Shown here: one piece after another, positions 8,857 to 19,000 of the stretch
Layout: each line of letters opens with the position of its first letter
Position numbering within the stretch: the stretch's first letter is position 1
DNA from: an uncultured Winogradskyella sp.
Lineage (GTDB): Bacteria; Bacteroidota; Bacteroidia; Flavobacteriales; Flavobacteriaceae
Reading direction: 5' to 3'
DNA length: 64,000 nt
Assembly: GCF_947498345.1 (NCBI RefSeq)
Contig: NZ_CANMJY010000012.1
Coordinates: forward strand, 62,001 to 126,000
Notes under the pieces: generated by a model
Told to the model about the DNA's origin: nothing
What the model saw: the letters and a program-made list of their open reading frames with translations, nothing else
Databases searched by the model: none
Program-made: the position numbers and the translations under genes

Positions 8857-9357
8857 ATGAAAAAAGATAAACTACATAATATAAAAACTACTGGATATAA
8901 AACACCTGACGACTACTTTGAGTCCTTTGAAAATAAACTCTTTGAACGTCTATCTGAAGAAGAACCTATAGAAGGTGTTAAAGATTCTGGCTATACTGTT
9001 CCGAAGAATTACTTTGATTCTATTGAAGATAAGGTATTTAATACAATAAGCACTAAAGAAATACCAATTGTAAAGTTAAGAGCTAGAAAATATTTTTATT
9101 ACGTTGCTGGTATTGCCGCATCTTTAGTGTTACTTTTTGCCATATTCTTTCAAGACACAGATTATGAATCGTTATCTATAGAAGTTGTAGAAACCTATTT
9201 AGAAGATAGAGATTTAGACAGTTATGAGTTGGCACAACTTTTATCTGATGTAGATTTGTTAGAGGATGATTTTATAATCACTGAAACACCATATGAAGAA
9301 GATAACCTGGAAAATTATCTTTTAGAAAATACAGATTTAGAATCCTTTTTAGAATAA
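8857..9357 (+). CDS. Single-pass membrane protein of the ECF sigma cassette, possible anti-sigma factor
   Basis: A 166-residue acidic protein. The cytoplasmic N-terminal part has two copies of a motif: GYKTPDDYFESFENKLFERL (about 9-28), then GYTVPKNYFDSIEDKVFNTI (about 43-62). One transmembrane helix (about 82-102) follows, then an acidic periplasmic tail of about 64 residues. No ZAS zinc motif is seen. Position just after the sigma gene and topology fit an anti-sigma role, but this is inference; such proteins in Flavobacteriia are usually annotated hypothetical. Confidence 0.75.
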   Translation: MKKDKLHNIKTTGYKTPDDYFESFENKLFERLSEEEPIEGVKDSGYTVPKNYFDSIEDKVFNTISTKEIPIVKLRARKYFYYVAGIAASLVLLFAIFFQDTDYESLSIEVVETYLEDRDLDSYELAQLLSDVDLLEDDFIITETPYEEDNLENYLLENTDLESFLE

Positions 9358-9374
9358 AAATAAATACTATAATA

Positions 9375-9827
9375 ATGAAACGATTAATCCCAATACTATT
9401 ACTATTTTTTAGCATATCTAGTTTTGCTCAAGGAGGTGAAAAAATGAAAGAGCGTATTAAAACGCAAAAAGTGGCATTCCTTACTGAAAAATTAAGCTTA
9501 ACTACTGAAGAGGCTCAACAATTTTGGCCTATTTATAATGCTTTTGAGACCAAAGTAGATAAAATAAAATCTGATGTTTTAAGGCCTATAAAACAAGAAA
9601 TGCGAGGAGGTAATGTTTCAGATAAGCGTGCTGATGAGCTATTAGAACAATTAATTAAAACGGAAAACGATATGCATCAAGCCAAACTACAATTGGTTGA
9701 AGATTTAAAAAAAGTTATATCATCTAAAAAAATTATGCTACTTAAAGCCGCAGAAGACCAGTTTAACAGAAAACTTTTAGAAAGACTAAGAGACATGCGC
9801 GAAAAGCATAGACGTAATAGAAACTAA
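9375..9827 (+). CDS. Periplasmic Spy/LTXXQ-like protein of the ECF sigma cassette
   Basis: A 150-residue protein with a signal peptide ending SISSFAQ. The rest is helical and charged: LTEKLSLTTEEAQQFWPIYNAFE resembles the LTxxQ helix of Spy/CpxP-type periplasmic chaperone-sensors, and the C-terminus is Arg/Lys-rich. The family senses or buffers misfolded envelope proteins or metals. Here it most likely modulates the sigma and membrane pair encoded just upstream (17-nt gap). Confidence 0.8.
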   Translation: MKRLIPILLLFFSISSFAQGGEKMKERIKTQKVAFLTEKLSLTTEEAQQFWPIYNAFETKVDKIKSDVLRPIKQEMRGGNVSDKRADELLEQLIKTENDMHQAKLQLVEDLKKVISSKKIMLLKAAEDQFNRKLLERLRDMREKHRRNRN

Positions 9828-9830
9828 ATA

Positions 9831-9854
9831 AAAGAGACCTAAAGGCTTCTTTTT
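9831..9854. terminator. Hairpin between convergent genes
   Basis: AAAAGAGACC / GGCTTCTTTT with a 4-nt loop; one mismatch and one G-U pair, followed by T residues on both strands. It overlaps the stop of the minus-strand YCF48-like gene and probably ends both transcripts. Confidence 0.6.
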
Positions 9855-10924
9855 TAGTTTCTAAAAGTTAGTTTGCTTATGCGTCCTTTGCCAGCTGCAT
9901 AAGCGACAGAATCATTTAAAAATCGTATGGTATAAAAGGCCTCGTCACTTATGTGTCTCCAAGTATCTCCTGCATCATTACTGTAATCTATACCTTTAAA
10001 TCCTATAGCTATTAATTTCCTGGCATTGCTATTTGGTACATATTGCACACAACTTCTATAACCTGGTCCTGTAGCATTTGCAACTACTTGCCAAGTTTTA
10101 CCACCATCTTTAGTTCTAATTTTATTAGCCAAAGTATCATTGGGTTTGGTGTAGTCTCCTCCAATGGCAAAACCATTGTATTTATCATAAAAATCTACAG
10201 AATACATACCTGTGGTTTCCTTGCCTTGTACAATTGGTGTTTCAAAAACCTGCCATGTTTTGCCTTTATCTGGTGAGTATAAAATCCTACTTACTTTACC
10301 TCCTGTTGCTACCCAGGTATGATTACCAACAATAGCAATATTAGTATCGCTTGCAGCAAAGGCGGCCTCGCCTTCTTTAACTTTTGGTAAATTATCGCAA
10401 GATAGTTTTGCCCATCTGTTACCTCCATCTCTCGTTATAATAATACTCATACAACCGTCTGTTGGGTCTCCAATAGCAATCCCTTCTTTATCGTTCCAGA
10501 AGTCTATAGAGTCGTAAAACACCTTTTCGTTATTCTCAAAATAAACCAAGCTACCATCTTGAAATAATTTTGCTGGATTTCCAATTGACAAGGTATAAGT
10601 ATAATCTCCCTGAAAAGCTATGGCTCTAAAATTACTTGGCACTATAGTATCCTCGGTTTGAGACCAGTAATTTGCTTCTTCAAAATCTGACATGTAGGAC
10701 AAAATGCTTCGGAAAATCTTTCCTGAAGAGGTTGCAGCAACAACTCTTCCTTCATTTATTTCTAAAGCCCTTACATTTAAAAGAGAGTCTTCTACTAAAG
10801 TTTCAATTTCCACTTTATTAAAACCGCTATATAATCTATTAAAACGTTCCTCATATTTTCTTATACCACAACTTCCAAGTCCAATAATTGAGGCTATCAA
10901 AAGAATTAAAATTGATTTTTTCAT
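9854..10924 (-). CDS. YCF48/BNR-like beta-propeller lipoprotein
   Basis: A 356-residue protein with a lipoprotein signal (LIASIIGLGSCGIRKYEE, lipobox LGSC). The body is made of propeller blades with Asp-box/BNR-type loops: ITRDGGNRWAKLSC, SPDKGKTWQVFET, TKDGGKTWQVVAN and SNDAGDTWRHISD. Such proteins are annotated as oxidoreductase or YCF48-related; no catalytic residues are evident. It is likely anchored in the outer or inner membrane. It sits tail-to-tail with one ECF cassette and just beyond the end of the second. Confidence 0.85.
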   Translation of the reverse strand: MKKSILILLIASIIGLGSCGIRKYEERFNRLYSGFNKVEIETLVEDSLLNVRALEINEGRVVAATSSGKIFRSILSYMSDFEEANYWSQTEDTIVPSNFRAIAFQGDYTYTLSIGNPAKLFQDGSLVYFENNEKVFYDSIDFWNDKEGIAIGDPTDGCMSIIITRDGGNRWAKLSCDNLPKVKEGEAAFAASDTNIAIVGNHTWVATGGKVSRILYSPDKGKTWQVFETPIVQGKETTGMYSVDFYDKYNGFAIGGDYTKPNDTLANKIRTKDGGKTWQVVANATGPGYRSCVQYVPNSNARKLIAIGFKGIDYSNDAGDTWRHISDEAFYTIRFLNDSVAYAAGKGRISKLTFRN

Positions 10925-10949
10925 TATTCACAATTTTCTCTAAAAATAG

Positions 10950-10979
10950 AAAAGCTTTACGAGAAACCCGTAAAGCCTT
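10950..10979 (-). terminator. Terminator after the second ECF cassette
   Basis: GCTTTACG / CGTAAAGC (10954-10961 with 10969-10976), extended by A/T pairs. On the minus strand the stem is followed by a T-rich run (CTTTTCTATTTTT), placing it as the end of the transcript that carries the genes at 11074-12509. Confidence 0.75.
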
Positions 10980-11073
10980 TCAAATTAACAGTAATCAATC
11001 AAATTTTAAATCTGCTATTAGTTATATATAGTTAATACACCACAGTATATTAATTTTACCAAACTGAAATAGT

Positions 11074-11529
11074 TTAATTTCTTCCTCCATGTTTGCCTCT
11101 ATGTCCTCGCCTATCCATAGCATCACTTACAATTTTAGTGAAGCGTTCTTTTTGTTCTTCGTTACATAGTTCTCTAACCTTTTGAAGATGGCTAAATATT
11201 TCTAAATCCTTTTCTTTTTCTTTAGTAGCAATTAAATCTGTAATGGAATCTAAATACGATTGTGATACACTTTTATCTGAAACTTTTGAAAACATCTCCT
11301 TTTTTAAACTTCTTATGTTTTTAGAAATAGATTTCATCTTATCAAAGTGTAAATCACTCATAGAATGAAAATCATTCATTTGCTGCTGATCAAAATTCAA
11401 TTTCTTGATAATAAATGATTCTGGTTTATGTCCTCTCCTATCTGGTTTACCTAGATAGCGAGCGAGAAAAAAGCCATTAGAAATAATCAAAAAGATTAAT
11501 AAAACGTATAGTAAAGTTTGTTTTTTCAT
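11074..11529 (-). CDS. Membrane-anchored Spy/CpxP-like protein of second ECF cassette
   Basis: A 151-residue protein with an N-terminal membrane anchor or signal (residues 5-25) and a helical periplasmic domain. KKLNFDQQQMNDFHSMSD is LTxxQ-like, and the tail RRGHRGKHGGRN is basic and His-rich. The pattern is that of heavy-metal or envelope-stress sensor proteins next to ECF factors in Bacteroidota. It follows the small membrane protein gene after 11 nt and is the last gene of its operon. Confidence 0.8.
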   Translation of the reverse strand: MKKQTLLYVLLIFLIISNGFFLARYLGKPDRRGHKPESFIIKKLNFDQQQMNDFHSMSDLHFDKMKSISKNIRSLKKEMFSKVSDKSVSQSYLDSITDLIATKEKEKDLEIFSHLQKVRELCNEEQKERFTKIVSDAMDRRGHRGKHGGRN

Positions 11530-11540
11530 AATGAGATAAA

Positions 11541-11849
11541 TTAAAAAATAAAGGTGTCAGTTTCTTCACCTAGACCATATGTCTCTGTAAACTCATCTAT
11601 CGATGAATTATATGCTTCTGAGTTTATGTTGATATATGCATATACATTTAGCACCATAAACACTATTAAGGTTGCTAATTGAAGGCTTGGTGTAAACCAT
11701 AACCAAGATGATTCCTGGCGATCCTCAAAAGCATCAATTTGATGCAATATTCTATCCTTTAGAAAAGGGGAAACCTTAACTTCATCTATAGATTGCATCG
11801 AATCTAAAGTTGCTTTTACTTTCTTATCAATTTCAGAATTAGACATCAT
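11541..11849 (-). CDS. Small single-pass membrane protein, possible anti-sigma factor
   Basis: A 102-residue protein with a cytoplasmic N-terminal helix (about 5-50, containing VSPFLKDRILHQI), one transmembrane helix (about 54-72) and a short acidic periplasmic tail. It is encoded between an ECF sigma factor and a Spy/CpxP-like protein, the usual place of an anti-sigma factor. It shares no clear sequence with its counterpart at 8857-9357. Function is inferred from position only. Confidence 0.7.
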   Translation of the reverse strand: MMSNSEIDKKVKATLDSMQSIDEVKVSPFLKDRILHQIDAFEDRQESSWLWFTPSLQLATLIVFMVLNVYAYININSEAYNSSIDEFTETYGLGEETDTFIF

Positions 11850-11891
11850 ATCATTTTGTTTTTTAGATGCATAAGTTGACGATAACTTGTG

Positions 11892-12509
11892 CTAAAATTC
11901 ATTTTTATAATAATTATATAATACGTTTTGCAGATTTTTCTTAGCCCTAAACATTACAGATTCTATTGAAGACAGACTCTTCTCTGTTATCTCTGCAATT
12001 TCCTGATAACTTTTACCATCAACTTTGTGCAATGTAAAAACTAGTGACTGAGTTTCTGGCAAACTATTAATAGCCCTAAACAAGGCTTCATTTAACTCCT
12101 TTTTTTCTAATAAAAAACCTGGGTGATTAAACTCAGTAAAATAATTCGTTTTATCTATTGAAAAATCATCACTAAATAGAGGCTTTAAAAAACCTGAACG
12201 TTTCTTTGTATTACGCTTTCTAATAAATTCCAGACATTTATTAGTTGTTATTCTATAGATCCACGTCGATAATTTAGAATTACCTTTAAATTTATTAATA
12301 GAATTAAAAACTTCTACAAACACCTCTTGTACCAAATCTTCAGCATCTTCTTTATTTGGCACAAAAGATATGCAAGTGCCAAAAACTTTTTGCTGATAAC
12401 AGTCTATAAGATGAGAAAACACTTGAGTGTTTTTCAACTTTAATTGTTCAATTATGGTCGCTTCTGTCAAACCTATTTTAGAATTACTACAATTTTGTTT
12501 AGATGCCAT
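11892..12509 (-). CDS. ECF-type sigma-70 family sigma factor, second cassette
   Basis: About 205 residues from the ATG at 12509 (MASKQNCSNSKIGLTEATII). An upstream ATG at 12554 is in frame, but its extra 15 residues do not look like the family. Region 2 is seen in NKEDAEDLVQEVFVEVFNSI and STWIYRITTNKCLEFIRK; region 4 in LPETQSLVFTLHKVDGKSYQ and EIAEITEKSLSSIESVMFRA. A longer linker (about 100-140) separates them compared with the sigma at 8246. It heads an operon with the membrane protein and the Spy-like protein. Confidence 0.92.
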   Translation of the reverse strand: MASKQNCSNSKIGLTEATIIEQLKLKNTQVFSHLIDCYQQKVFGTCISFVPNKEDAEDLVQEVFVEVFNSINKFKGNSKLSTWIYRITTNKCLEFIRKRNTKKRSGFLKPLFSDDFSIDKTNYFTEFNHPGFLLEKKELNEALFRAINSLPETQSLVFTLHKVDGKSYQEIAEITEKSLSSIESVMFRAKKNLQNVLYNYYKNEF

Positions 12510-12592
12510 CACAACAAAAAACTTGCGCAAATAATTTTCAGCAAAAGGTAACACTTTATAACATCAACAGCTTCGTATCTCAACTTTTATAT

Positions 12593-12600
12593 TACCTTTG
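12593..12600 (+). promoter_or_regulatory. -7 promoter box upstream of rsmB-like gene
   Basis: TACCTTTG matches TAnnTTTG. The predicted start near 12605 gives a leader of about 110 nt in which no strong structure is seen. The -33 element is weak. Confidence 0.45.
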
Positions 12601-12717
12601 CATGCTCTTTATAAGTCAGCAGTTTACCATCGCAATAAGCAATTGCCTATATCTACTCAACTAATGTTATATATTGGGAAACTCAGACTAAAAACAGAGA
12701 TTGAAAATTAATAAAAA

Positions 12718-13929
12718 ATGCGACTACACAGAAACCTATGCTTTGCAGTAATTGATGGTTTGCACAAAATCTTCAATGAAGGTGAATATGCAGATAAAGT
12801 TATACAGCAATTACTAAAACGTGATAAGCGTTGGGGAAGCAGAGATAGAAGTTTCGTAGCAGAAACGGTTTATAGTATTGTTCGTTACCAAAGACTCTAT
12901 GCAGAAATCTCTAATGTAAAAGCTCCGTATGATAGAGATAATCTTTGGCGTATCTTTGCAGTTTGGGCAACGTTAAAAGGAATTAAACTACCCGATTGGA
13001 AATACTTTACAGACACACCAACCCGAAAAATTAAAGGCCGTTTTGATGAGTTATCTAAAATCAGGAAATATCGCGAAAGTATACCTGATTGGATGGATAA
13101 CTTAGGTGTTGAAGAACTTGGCGAAAACATCTGGACAGAAGAAATCGCAATACAAAACGAACAAGCCGATGTTATTCTTAGAGTTAACACACTAAAAACG
13201 ACGAAAAAAGATTTACAACTCAAACTTCAATCAGAAGATATAGAAACAGAAACTTTACCTGACCATCCTTATGCTTTAAAATTAAAAGAGCGAGCAAATG
13301 TCTTCAAAACCGAAGCTTTTAAAAATGGTTGGTTCGAAGTACAAGATGCTTCTTCTCAACTCGTAGCTGACTTTTTAGATGTAAAACCAGGTATGAAAGT
13401 TGTTGATGTTTGTGCAGGTGCTGGTGGAAAATCATTGCATTTGGCAGCCTTAATGCAAAACAAAGGCCAGGTCATTGCCATGGATATTTACGAAAGTAAA
13501 TTAAAAAAACTCAAGATTAGGGCACGTCGTAACGGTGTACACAATATTGAAATGAAAGTCATTGACTCTACTAAACCTATTAAAAAACTATATGGTAAAG
13601 CCGATCGTTTATTAATAGACGCTCCATGTTCTGGTTTAGGTGTTTTAAGACGTAATCCAGATGCTAAATGGAAATTACAGCCTGAGTTTATAAAGCAAAT
13701 AAAGCAAACTCAAACTGATGTTTTACAACAATACTCTAAAATGGTTAAATCTGGAGGAAAAATGGTGTATGCCACTTGCTCTATTTTGCCATCAGAAAAT
13801 GAAAAACAAGTTGATAATTTCTTAACTTCGGAAAACGGAAAGGACTTTAAACTTGTAAAGGATAAAAAAATTTTAGCTCATACATCTGGCTATGACGGTT
13901 TTTATATGGCACTATTAGAAAAGAAATAA
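12718..13929 (+). CDS. RsmB/NOP-family RNA (cytosine-5) methyltransferase
   Basis: A 403-residue SAM-dependent methyltransferase. The SAM-binding loop DVCAGAGGK is at 230-238. The two cysteines of the m5C mechanism are present: Cys304 in DAPCSG and Cys354 in ATCS. The N-terminal part (about 1-150) corresponds to the NusB-like or linker region of RsmB, although it is divergent. The enzyme modifies a cytosine in 16S rRNA or tRNA; RsmB (C967) is the best guess from length. It is a single gene, followed 26 nt later by a secreted nuclease. Confidence 0.9.
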   Translation: MRLHRNLCFAVIDGLHKIFNEGEYADKVIQQLLKRDKRWGSRDRSFVAETVYSIVRYQRLYAEISNVKAPYDRDNLWRIFAVWATLKGIKLPDWKYFTDTPTRKIKGRFDELSKIRKYRESIPDWMDNLGVEELGENIWTEEIAIQNEQADVILRVNTLKTTKKDLQLKLQSEDIETETLPDHPYALKLKERANVFKTEAFKNGWFEVQDASSQLVADFLDVKPGMKVVDVCAGAGGKSLHLAALMQNKGQVIAMDIYESKLKKLKIRARRNGVHNIEMKVIDSTKPIKKLYGKADRLLIDAPCSGLGVLRRNPDAKWKLQPEFIKQIKQTQTDVLQQYSKMVKSGGKMVYATCSILPSENEKQVDNFLTSENGKDFKLVKDKKILAHTSGYDGFYMALLEKK

Positions 13930-13955
13930 CCCAAATCCATTAAGAAAAAAATACT

Positions 13956-15869
13956 ATGAAACATATTTACATTTTACTATTAACAATATTAACAACAAGC
14001 CTTGGATTTGCGCAAATCCCTGCTGGTTATTACGATCATGCCACAGGAACCGGATACACCTTAAAAACACAATTAAAACGAATTATTAACGATATAGATG
14101 ATCCAGAAATTAACAATACTATTGAAGAAGAACACGATCAACAAACTTACAATTCGTTAGACCCTTTTAATGCAACTTACGAAAGAGATTTCTATTACGA
14201 AGTAAATGGCGATAACACCATTTTAGATATGTATTCAGAAAATCCTAATGGAAGTGACCCATACAATTATACACCAGTAACTGATGAATGTGGAAACTTT
14301 AATAGTGAAGGTGACTGCTATAATAAAGAACATGTAATTCCGCAATCCGTATTTAATTCGCAATTGCCTATGTATAGCGATGCACACCACTTAATCCCAA
14401 CTGATGGTCGTGTTAATGGATTTAGAAGTAATTTTCCCTTTGGACGTGTTAATGATAGTCAATTAGTAAATCAATCTGGTATTTCTAACCCTACTCAAAA
14501 CGGTTCTAAACTTGGAAACAATTTAAACAGTGGGTATTCCGCTGGATATTCTGCAACTGTTTTTGAACCCATTGATGAATTTAAAGGAGATATAGCGCGT
14601 ATTTATTTCTATTTCGTAACCCGCTATGAAGATCAAATTGCATCATGGGATGCTTATCCTATGTTTGATGGAAGCTCTGATAAAGCTATAGCAGATCCTT
14701 TCTTAAATATTTTAATTACATGGCATCAAAATGATCCTGTCTCTCAAAAAGAAATTGATAGAAATAATAATATTTACTACAATCACCAAAATAACAGAAA
14801 CCCCTTTGTAGATAACCCTCAATATGTAGATTTAATCTGGAATACAACACCAGATACCGAAGCACCAACCGATCCAACAAACTTAGTTGCGTCTAACCCA
14901 ACAGATAATACTATAGATCTAAACTGGACAGCTTCTACTGATAATGTTGCTATAGCCTCTTACGATGTATACGTTGATGGCGTATTTGCATTTAATACTG
15001 GTAGTACAACTCCAAGTACAACTGTAACTAGCTTGCTTGCAGACACAAACTATTGCTTTACTATAAAAGCCAAAGACACCTCGGATAATGAATCGGGTTT
15101 TAGCAATCAGGATTGTGAGACTACAACCAATAATGGCTCTTCTGGTGGTGATATTGATCTATTTTTCTCAGAATATATTGAAGGTTCTGGCAATAATAAA
15201 GTTTTAGAAATTGCAAATTTCACAGGTGCAACTGTTAATCTTTCAACTTATACCTTAAAACTTAGTACAAACGGAAATGCTAATTGGAGTACAACATATA
15301 CATTCCCAAATAGTGCAACTATCACCAATGAAGATGTCTTCATTGTGGCTAATGGTGGTGCTATGGTTTGTACAATAGAATATGATGATCTTAATAACGC
15401 CATTACATCTTTTAACGGAAACGATGCAATTGGCTTATTTAAAAATGATGTTTTAATTGATATTCTAGGGGATTTTAATAGTAGTAGTAATTATGCTCAA
15501 AACACAACACTAGTTAGAAAACCTACAGTAGATAGACCAACCACAACTTTTAATATAAATGAGTGGAATAGTTTTGCGTCCAATAATTGTGATGATTTGG
15601 GCTCGCATACACAGACATTAAGCATTGACGATCTTACAATTGAAAATATATCTATTTATCCTAATCCGGTAAAATCTTTACTAAACTTCAACTTAAAATC
15701 TGATATAGAAACTCATATCGAAATCTATGATGTTTTGGGCAAGCGTGTGTATGTTAAGATAATCAATACATCTAAAGCATTAGATTTACACAACTTAAAA
15801 AACGGAGTTTATATTTTAAAAATTTCTCAAGGGCAATCTAATATTACAAAACGATTAATTAAAAGCTAA
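13956..15869 (+). CDS. Secreted endonuclease I with FN3, lamin-tail and T9SS sorting domains
   Basis: A 637-residue secreted protein. Signal peptide residues 1-20 (ends GFAQ). An endonuclease I domain follows (about 25-295), with EHVIPQS (125-131), DAHHLIP (142-148) and RVNGFRSNFPFG (152-163), the metal and catalytic His-Asn layout of that family. Next a fibronectin type III domain (about 305-392), a lamin-tail domain (about 400-520, LFFSEYIEGSGNNKVLEI), and a T9SS type A sorting tail (about 565-637, ISIYPNPVKSLLNF and NGVYILKI). Likely role: extracellular DNA/RNA degradation for nutrients. Confidence 0.95.
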   Translation: MKHIYILLLTILTTSLGFAQIPAGYYDHATGTGYTLKTQLKRIINDIDDPEINNTIEEEHDQQTYNSLDPFNATYERDFYYEVNGDNTILDMYSENPNGSDPYNYTPVTDECGNFNSEGDCYNKEHVIPQSVFNSQLPMYSDAHHLIPTDGRVNGFRSNFPFGRVNDSQLVNQSGISNPTQNGSKLGNNLNSGYSAGYSATVFEPIDEFKGDIARIYFYFVTRYEDQIASWDAYPMFDGSSDKAIADPFLNILITWHQNDPVSQKEIDRNNNIYYNHQNNRNPFVDNPQYVDLIWNTTPDTEAPTDPTNLVASNPTDNTIDLNWTASTDNVAIASYDVYVDGVFAFNTGSTTPSTTVTSLLADTNYCFTIKAKDTSDNESGFSNQDCETTTNNGSSGGDIDLFFSEYIEGSGNNKVLEIANFTGATVNLSTYTLKLSTNGNANWSTTYTFPNSATITNEDVFIVANGGAMVCTIEYDDLNNAITSFNGNDAIGLFKNDVLIDILGDFNSSSNYAQNTTLVRKPTVDRPTTTFNINEWNSFASNNCDDLGSHTQTLSIDDLTIENISIYPNPVKSLLNFNLKSDIETHIEIYDVLGKRVYVKIINTSKALDLHNLKNGVYILKISQGQSNITKRLIKS

Positions 15870-15884
15870 CATCTTATCATATAA

Positions 15885-15938
15885 CAATAAAAGGCAGCTA
15901 CACTTTTACTAAAAATGGTCACTAGCTGCTTTTTATTG
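15885..15938. terminator. Strong terminator after the nuclease gene
   Basis: A 16-bp stem (15885-15900 with 15923-15938, one G-U pair) around GGCAGCTA / TAGCTGC, with a 22-nt loop and a T-rich 3' arm. Confidence 0.8.
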
Positions 15939-15978
15939 TTTAAAACTTGTTAAATACTTCATTATTTGGATTTCAATA

Positions 15979-16012
15979 TTTGATTAGAATATCACAAAAT
16001 GAATTAACTTTG
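15979..16012 (+). promoter_or_regulatory. purL promoter
   Basis: TTTG at 15979-15982 and TAACTTTG at 16005-16012 match -33 TTTG and -7 TAnnTTTG with a 22-nt spacer. The predicted start near 16017 gives a leader of about 30 nt. No PurR-like or guanine riboswitch element is seen. Confidence 0.6.
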
Positions 16013-16046
16013 TGTTTTTATTTTTCACACCAAATACAAAACCTAA

Positions 16047-19000
16047 ATGACTCATTTCTTTGGAAACCAAAACAGCAAAGTTTTTGCTGTTCAAGCAACA
16101 AAAGAATTATCAACCGACACCATTTCTAAACTCACATGGTTATTTGGCAATCAGCCAAAAATAGAACAAGCATCAATTGATGCTTTTTTTGTTGGTCCCA
16201 GAGCAGCAATGATTACCCCATGGAGTACAAATGCTGTAGAGATTACCCAAAATATGGGCATTTCAAATATTTTAAGAATTGAAGAGTTTATGGCTATTTC
16301 TGAAAACTTTAAGGATTATGATCCAATGATTTCAGAAAAATTTCGCAATCTCGATCAAGACTTATTTACCATAAATATTCAGCCAGAACCTATCCAAGAT
16401 ATCGATGATATAGCAACTTATAATATACAAGAAGGCTTAGCGCTTAGTGATGAAGAAATAGACTATTTAAAAGATGTTTCTAAAAAAATAGGTAGACCTT
16501 TGACCGACTCCGAGGTGTTTGGTTTTTCTCAAGTCAACTCTGAGCACTGCCGCCATAAAATATTCAATGGCACCTTTGTTATTGATGGTATAGAAAAAGA
16601 AACTTCATTATTTAAGCTTATAAAAGAAACCTCTAAACAAAACCCTAACGATATTGTTTCGGCTTATAAAGACAATGTCGCTTTTATAAAAGGACCTATT
16701 GTAGAACAATTTGCACCTCAGCGTGCAGACATTCCTGATTACTATACGACTAAAGATTTTGAATCTGTTATTTCATTAAAAGCCGAAACACATAACTTTC
16801 CAACAACAGTAGAGCCTTTTAACGGTGCAGCTACAGGCTCTGGTGGAGAGATTAGAGATCGACTAGCTGGCGGCAAAGGATCAATTCCTTTAGCAGGTAC
16901 TGCAGTATATATGACATCATATTCAAGGTTAGAAGAAGAACGTCCATGGGAAAAAGCATTTCCAGAACGCAAATGGTTATATCAAACACCAATGGATATT
17001 CTTATAAAGGCTTCTAACGGAGCTTCAGATTTTGGAAATAAATTTGGACAACCTTTAATATGTGGTTCGGTTTTAACTTTTGAACATCAGGAACAAGAAG
17101 ATAAAATTGGCTATGACAAAGTTATAATGCAAGCCGGAGGTATTGGTTATGGTAAAGCAGATCAAGCACTAAAAGATATACCAAAAAAAGGCGACAAGAT
17201 TGTAATTCTTGGAGGTGATAATTATCGCATTGGTATGGGAGGAGCTGCAGTATCATCAGCCGATACAGGCGAATTTGATTCTGGTATTGAATTAAATGCA
17301 GTACAACGTTCAAATCCTGAAATGCAAAAGCGCGCTGCTAATGCGGTTAGAGGTATGGTTGAGAGTGAAGAGAATTTTATTGTCTCTATTCACGATCATG
17401 GTGCTGGTGGGCATCTTAATTGCCTATCAGAATTAGTAGAAGACACAGGTGGAAAAATTGATTTAGATAAATTACCTGTTGGAGATCCAACTCTTTCAGC
17501 AAAAGAAATTATTGGTAACGAATCTCAAGAGCGAATGGGACTAGTAATTTCTGACGAGCATTTAAATACGCTCCATAACATAGCAGATAGAGAACGCTCA
17601 CCAATCTATGATGTTGGTGATGTTACTGGTGAGCATCGCTTTACCTTTGAGTCTAAAACCAAAGGAGATAAGCCTATGGATCTGGCCTTAGAGGATATGT
17701 TTGGTAGTTCCCCTAAAACGATAATGAATGATACCACCGTAGAAAAAAACTATAGCGATCTTTCTTATGATAAAGATAATTTTCATGACTATTTAGAACA
17801 AGTGTTACAACTAGAAGCTGTAGCCTGTAAAGATTGGTTAACAAATAAAGTAGACCGTTGTGTTGGTGGTAAAGTAGCGAAACAACAATGCGTTGGTCCT
17901 TTACAATTACCTCTAAATAATGTTGGTGTTATGGCGTTAGATTATAAAGGTAAAGAAGGTATAGCGACCTCTATTGGACATTCTCCAATCTCTGGATTAA
18001 TCAATCCAGTTGCGGGAAGTAGAAATTCAATTACTGAAGCCTTAACCAACATTATTTGGGCACCATTAAAAGAAGGTTTAAAGAGCGTGTCGTTATCTGC
18101 AAATTGGATGTGGCCATGTAAGAATGAAGGCGAAGACGCGAGATTGTACAAAGCCGTCGAAGCTATTTCTCAATTTGCGATCGACTTAGGTATCAATGTA
18201 CCTACTGGTAAGGATTCTTTATCAATGAAACAGAAATATCCGGATGGTGACGTCATTTCACCTGGTACAGTAATTATTTCTGCTGCTGCTAACTGTAACG
18301 ATATTACTAAAGTTGTAGAACCTGTTTTTCAATATGGAAAAGGCTCAATATATCATATTAATATATCGCAAGACTCTTATGAACTTGGAGGTAGTTCTTT
18401 TGCACAGATCAATAATAAAATAGGAAATACTACACCTTCAATAAAAAGTGCCACATACGTAAAAACTGTATTCAATACTATTCAGAAATTGATTAAAGAC
18501 AATCAAATTGTGGCTGGACATGATGTGGCTTCGGGTGGATTAATTACAACACTATTAGAACTTTGTTTTGCCGATAATAATATTGGAGCAGAATTAGACA
18601 TTACAAGTCTTAATGAAAAAGATGCATTTAAAGTATTGTTTGCCGAAAATGTTGGTATTATAATTCAATCTAAAGATGATTCAATTGAAACAGAGTTCCT
18701 AGATGCTGACATTAAGTTCCATAAAATAGGAGAAGTAACACAAAGCGATGTTTTAGGAATAATAAATGAAAACGAAGTCTTTACAATGAGTGTTTCTCGA
18801 CTAAGAGATATATGGTATAAGACTTCACTTCTACTCGATCGTAAACAAACTTCAAATGGTTTGGCTGATACACGTTTTAAAAATTATAAGCAACAACCTT
18901 TACAATATAAATTTCCAGCACATTTTACAGGAAAATTACCAGAAGTAAATTCGATAAGACCAAAAGCGGCCATTTTAAGAGAAAAAGGAAGTAACTCAGA

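Noticed and set aside
12510..12554. Longer start for the second ECF sigma factor
   Set aside because: The extra 15 residues are not typical; the ATG at 12509 gives a usual N-terminus.
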